Assembly: GCA_029264225.1 (NCBI GenBank)
Contig: JARICB010000354.1
Coordinates: 1-8,708, forward strand
From: Nocardioides sp.
GTDB lineage: Bacteria > Actinomycetota > Actinomycetes > Propionibacteriales > Nocardioidaceae
Reading direction: 5' to 3'
Length of the DNA: 8,708 nucleotides
Positions 5,641 through 8,708 of this stretch are shown here, piece by piece; the stretch's first letter is position 1; each line of letters opens with the position of its first letter. The position numbers were made by a program, and so were the translations under genes. A model generated the notes under the pieces. That model was not told the DNA's origin. It made no database searches and saw only the letters and a list, made by a program, of their open reading frames with translations.

Positions 5641-6531
5641 ATGACAAGCGCTGCACCATTCGGCCGTCTGTTGACCGCGATGGCCACCGCATTCCACGAC
5701 GACGGCTCGGTCGACCTCGAAGGCACCGCCAAGATTGCGTTGCACCTGGTGGAGCACGGCCACGACGGCGTTGTCGTCAGTGGCACCACAGGTGAGTCGC
5801 CGACGACGAGCACGGCCGAAGACGGCCAGATCCTCCAAGCCGTGCTGGAAGCCGTCGGTGATCGCGCCTGGGTGGTCGCCGGTGTCGGCACCAACGCCAC
5901 CGCCCACTCGATCGAGCTGGCCGAGCAGGCCGCCGGGCTCGGCGCGCACGGTCTGCTGCTCGTCACCCCCTACTACAACAAGCCCAGCCAGGACGGCGTC
6001 CTGCATCACTTCCGCAGCGTCGCCCAGGCCACCGACGTGCCCGTGATGCTCTACGACGTGCCCAGCCGTACCGGCACCACGATCTCCCTCGAGACCTATC
6101 AGCGGGCGAGCGAGATCGATTCGGTCACCAGCGTCAAGGACGCCGTGGGCGAGCTGTCCCGGATCGCCCGACTCGTCGACCTGGGCTACGCCGTCTACAG
6201 CGGCGACGACGCCAACACGTTGGGTGTCCTGGCCAGCGGCGGATGCGGTCTTGTCAGCGTCGTCGGTCACGTCGCCGGCACCGAGCTGAAGTCGATGATC
6301 GAGTCGTTCCTGGCTGGCGACAACGACGCTGCGCTTGCGACCTACACCCGCCTGCTGCCTGCCTTCGACGCCGTCATGGGCGTCGCCAACTACGGAGCAA
6401 CCACCGCCAAGGCAGCGCTGGAGCTGCGCGGTGTGCTGGACAACCGGAACGTGCGAGGTCCGCTCGTTCCGCTCGACGACGACGAGGTCGCGGCGCTGCG
6501 CGCCGGGCTTGCCGCGTCGGGCCTGATCTGA
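5641..6531 (+). CDS. dapA: 4-hydroxy-tetrahydrodipicolinate synthase
   Basis: DapA condenses pyruvate with aspartate semialdehyde, the first committed step towards diaminopimelate (for peptidoglycan) and lysine. The protein is 296 aa, the standard length. All catalytic landmarks are present. GTTGES (48-53) carries the threonine pair of the proton relay. YYNKPSQDG (111-119) carries Y112, and YDVPSRTG (138-145) carries catalytic Y138 and substrate-binding R143. The Schiff-base lysine K166 is in VKDA. Residues sit about five positions later than in the E. coli enzyme (K161, Y133). The start at 5641 gives the normal short N-terminus before the first barrel strand (GRLLTAMATAF). The stop codon overlaps the Shine-Dalgarno of rnj, and dapA-rnj is a recurrent actinobacterial pair. 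No lysine riboswitch can be accommodated in the 25-nt gap upstream. Confidence 0.97.
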   Translation: MTSAAPFGRLLTAMATAFHDDGSVDLEGTAKIALHLVEHGHDGVVVSGTTGESPTTSTAEDGQILQAVLEAVGDRAWVVAGVGTNATAHSIELAEQAAGLGAHGLLLVTPYYNKPSQDGVLHHFRSVAQATDVPVMLYDVPSRTGTTISLETYQRASEIDSVTSVKDAVGELSRIARLVDLGYAVYSGDDANTLGVLASGGCGLVSVVGHVAGTELKSMIESFLAGDNDAALATYTRLLPAFDAVMGVANYGATTAKAALELRGVLDNRNVRGPLVPLDDDEVAALRAGLAASGLI

Positions 6532-6535
6532 GGAG
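6531..6535 (+). promoter_or_regulatory. Ribosome-binding site that fixes the rnj start
   Basis: AGGAG overlaps the last base of the dapA stop codon and lies 4 nt before GTG 6540. It marks GTG 6540 as the rnj start, although the frame is open much further upstream inside dapA. It is one of the few clear Shine-Dalgarno sites in the window. Confidence 0.75.
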
Positions 6536-6539
6536 AACC

Positions 6540-8234
6540 GTGAGCCATTCCCATCCCGAACTGAGCCTGCCCGCGCCGCTGAAGAAGGGTGGTCTCCGGA
6601 TCATCCCGCTCGGTGGCCTCGGTGAGGTCGGCCGCAACATGACCGTCTTCGAGTACGACGACCGACTGCTGATCGTCGACTGTGGCGTCCTCTTCCCGGA
6701 GGATCATCACCCCGGCGTCGACCTGATCCTTCCCGACTTCGACCCCATCCGGGGACGCCTCGACAAGGTGGAGGCCCTGGTCCTGACCCACGGACACGAG
6801 GACCACATCGGTGCCACGCCCTACCTGCTCCGCGAGCGCGGTGACATCCCGCTCGTCGGCTCGGAGCTGACGCTCGCGCTGCTCGACCCCAAGCTGCGCG
6901 AGCACCGGCTCAAGGAGACCGTGCACCACAAGGTCGCGGCGGGGGAGACCATCACCTTCGGACCGTTCGTGCTCGAGTTCATCGCCGTCAACCACTCGAT
7001 TCCCGATGCCTTGGCAGTCGTCATCCGCACCGGCGCCGGCGTGGTCCTGCACACCGGCGACTTCAAGATGGACCAGTTGCCCCTTGATGGCCGGATTACC
7101 GACCTCAACGAGTTCGCCCGCCTCGGGGACGAGGGTGTCGACCTGTTCATGACCGACTCGACCAACGCCGAAGTGCCGGGGTTCACCACCAGCGAGAAGG
7201 AGATCGCGCCGGTCCTCGACGGGGTCTTCCACAAGTCGAACCAGCGGATCATCGTGGCCTGCTTCGCCTCGCACATCCACCGGGTCCAGCAGGTGCTCGA
7301 CGCTGCGGTGGCCCACAACCGCAAGGTCGCCTACGTCGGCCGGTCGATGGTTCGCAACATGGCGATCGCCAAGGACCTGGGCTACCTCAAGGTTCCGGCC
7401 GGGGTGCTGGTCGACGCCAAGGAGCTTGCCAACCTGCAGGTCGAGCGACAGGTGCTCGTCTCGACCGGATCGCAGGGGGAGCCGCTCAGCGCGCTGAGCC
7501 GGATCGCCCAGCGCAGCCACGCGTTCGTCCACCTCGAGCAGGGCGACACCGTCGTGCTGGCGAGCTCGCTGATCCCGGGCAACGAGAACGTCGTCTACCG
7601 CGTCATCAACGGGCTCTCCCGCTGGGGCGCCAACGTGGTGCACAAGGGCAACGCCCTGGTCCACGTCAGTGGCCACGCCAGCGCTGGTGAACTTCTCTAC
7701 TGCTACAACATCGTCAAGCCGCGCAACGTGCTGCCGATCCACGGCGAGATCCGCCACATGCGGGCCAACGCCGAACTGGCGATCGCCACCGGGGTCCCGG
7801 CCGAGCGGGTCCTGATGGCGGAGGACGGCGTGGTCGTCGACCTGGTCGACGGGATCGCCAAGGTCGCCGGCAAGGTGGCGTGCGGCTACGTCTACGTCGA
7901 CGGATCGACCGTGGGCGGCGACATCACCGAGTCCTCGCTCAAGGACCGCCGCATCCTGGGTGAGGAGGGTTTCATCTCGGTCATCGTGGTGATCGACTCC
8001 GTCACCGGGAAGGTCTGCAACGGCCCCGAGATCCACGCCCGCGGCTTCGCCGAGGACGACTCGACCTTCGACGAGGTCAAGCCGGCGATCGTCGATGCGC
8101 TGGCGCGGGCGGTGGCCGACGGTGGCGTCGACTCCTACCTGCTCCAGCAGAGTGTGCGCCGGGTGGTCGGCCGCTGGGTCAACAAGGCTCACCGTCGCCG
8201 CCCGATGATCGTCCCCGTCGTGATCGAGGCCTGA
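6540..8234 (+). CDS. rnj: Ribonuclease J
   Basis: A cytoplasmic metallo-beta-lactamase/beta-CASP RNase with 5'-3' exonuclease and endonuclease activity, used in mRNA turnover and rRNA maturation. The GTG start gives 564 aa, matching the usual 550-570. The N-terminal lactamase fold starts at LRIIPLGGLGEVGRNM (19-34). The metal motif is THGHEDHIG (H84, H86, D88, H89), with further ligands H152 (VNHSIPDA) and D174 (LHTGDFKMD). The beta-CASP insertion includes SHIHRVQQ (S244, H245, H247) and GRSM. HGEIRH (401-406) supplies the last conserved histidine and the 5'-phosphate pocket region. The C-terminal domain with GEEGFISVIVVID and GPEIHARGF completes the bacterial RNase J layout. The gene follows dapA by 8 nt with a good ribosome site and is probably co-expressed with it. 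No key residue is missing. Confidence 0.97.
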   Translation: MSHSHPELSLPAPLKKGGLRIIPLGGLGEVGRNMTVFEYDDRLLIVDCGVLFPEDHHPGVDLILPDFDPIRGRLDKVEALVLTHGHEDHIGATPYLLRERGDIPLVGSELTLALLDPKLREHRLKETVHHKVAAGETITFGPFVLEFIAVNHSIPDALAVVIRTGAGVVLHTGDFKMDQLPLDGRITDLNEFARLGDEGVDLFMTDSTNAEVPGFTTSEKEIAPVLDGVFHKSNQRIIVACFASHIHRVQQVLDAAVAHNRKVAYVGRSMVRNMAIAKDLGYLKVPAGVLVDAKELANLQVERQVLVSTGSQGEPLSALSRIAQRSHAFVHLEQGDTVVLASSLIPGNENVVYRVINGLSRWGANVVHKGNALVHVSGHASAGELLYCYNIVKPRNVLPIHGEIRHMRANAELAIATGVPAERVLMAEDGVVVDLVDGIAKVAGKVACGYVYVDGSTVGGDITESSLKDRRILGEEGFISVIVVIDSVTGKVCNGPEIHARGFAEDDSTFDEVKPAIVDALARAVADGGVDSYLLQQSVRRVVGRWVNKAHRRRPMIVPVVIEA

Positions 8235-8238
8235 GGGG

Positions 8239-8708
8239 ATGAAGGCGGCGTACAGCTCCAACGACGAGGCCGCGCCGGTTCCGGCGTTGCAGCGGTTGTT
8301 CGAGCTCGTGCGCCGTGTCAACGCCTCCACCGACACAGCCCAGGTGCTTGAGGAGATCGTTCACGGCGTGGTCGAGGTCCTCGGCTACGGCGTGGCGGCC
8401 ATCGCGCGGCTGGAGGGCGACATGCTGGTGATGACCGCTGTGGCCGGTCCTGACGACGTACGCCGACAGATCCTCGGCCGCAGGACCCCCGCCATCGAGA
8501 TCCTGGATGAATACCGCCAGGCCGACAGTTGGGGGATCCTCCGGTTCGTGCCGCACGGGCGGATGGACGAAAGCCGAATCACCGCAGCCTGGATCCCAGA
8601 CTTCGAGCCGGATCCCGATCCCTTGGCCTGGCACCCGGAGGACACGCTCTACGCCCCGCTCTACTCCGCCACCGGGGGGTTGCTCGGCAACATGGCGGTG
8701 GACCTGCC
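8239..8708 (+). CDS. GAF-domain signalling protein, N-terminal part (3' end missing)
   Basis: The open frame from ATG 8239 runs off the window; 156 residues are visible. After a short lead, LQRLFELVRRVNASTDTAQV and the following helix and strand (VLEEIVHGVVEVLGYGVAAIARLEGD) begin a GAF sensor domain. APLYSATGGLLGNMAVDLP near the end matches its closing strands. GAF domains bind small ligands or mediate dimerisation ahead of an output domain such as GGDEF, EAL, a kinase or a phosphatase. The output lies outside the window; I recall similar sequences heading GGDEF proteins in related actinobacteria, which is only a hint. An in-frame stop at 8221 makes ATG 8239 the most upstream ATG. It lies 4 nt after the rnj stop, with GAGGGG directly abutting it, too close for a standard ribosome site, so coupling to rnj translation is likely. 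Confidence 0.75.
   Translation, partial: MKAAYSSNDEAAPVPALQRLFELVRRVNASTDTAQVLEEIVHGVVEVLGYGVAAIARLEGDMLVMTAVAGPDDVRRQILGRRTPAIEILDEYRQADSWGILRFVPHGRMDESRITAAWIPDFEPDPDPLAWHPEDTLYAPLYSATGGLLGNMAVDL

Noticed and set aside
3762..5966. A 734-codon open frame on the minus strand
   Set aside because: It lies antisense across the secreted-protein, oxidoreductase and dapA genes, has no recognisable domain and crosses gene borders. It is a by-product of high GC content on the opposite strand.
6243..6539. An N-terminal extension of RNase J starting inside dapA
   Set aside because: The added 99 residues are arginine-rich shadow sequence of dapA. A good AGGAG site and the family N-terminus place the start at GTG 6540.
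6390..8336. A 648-codon open frame on the minus strand
   Set aside because: It is antisense to rnj and the dapA end; the plus-strand product is full-length RNase J with all active-site residues, so the antisense frame is a shadow.

Overview
This looks like chromosomal DNA from a high-GC actinobacterium, most likely Nocardioidaceae-like (inferred). The evidence is the strong G/C bias at codon third positions, an F420-type luciferase-like oxidoreductase, a 13E12-type DUF222/HNH gene, RNase J directly after dapA, and several genes whose starts look leaderless. The genus cannot be fixed from the sequence alone. Most of the window is housekeeping DNA; I did not see a defence island, prophage, CRISPR array, tRNA or rRNA.

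Layout. (1) Positions 1-1580 hold a tight plus-strand operon of thyA (5' end outside the window), folA and a small YtrA-type GntR regulator. The genes overlap by 4 and 8 nt. thyA and folA together make dTMP and recycle the dihydrofolate this produces. (2) Positions 1581-1964 hold a convergent minus-strand TfoX N-terminal-domain gene. A long hairpin lies at the junction and runs into the 3' end of that gene. (3) Positions 1965-2205 are a divergent intergenic region of 241 nt with a striking 22-bp imperfect inverted repeat (2023-2044 / 2090-2111). (4) Positions 2206-3546 hold a DUF222/HNH endonuclease-family gene with an abrupt internal change of codon usage near 2898, followed by a stem-loop. 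(5) Positions 3681-4646 hold a secreted protein of unassigned function that looks like a TIM-barrel enzyme. (6) Positions 4692-8708 hold an F420-type LLM oxidoreductase, dapA (lysine/diaminopimelate synthesis), rnj (RNase J) and the start of a GAF-domain signalling gene, all on the plus strand with gaps of 25, 8 and 4 nt.

As I recall it, thyA-dfrA and dapA-rnj are also close neighbours in mycobacteria (the Rv2764c to Rv2752c region of M. tuberculosis). Here the two conserved blocks flank an accessory segment (about 1600-4690) that carries the less usual content. The points most worth a second look are the inverted repeat upstream of the HNH gene, the mosaic codon usage inside that gene, the secreted putative barrel protein, and the recurrent -10-like hexamer 6-7 nt before the ATG of five genes.
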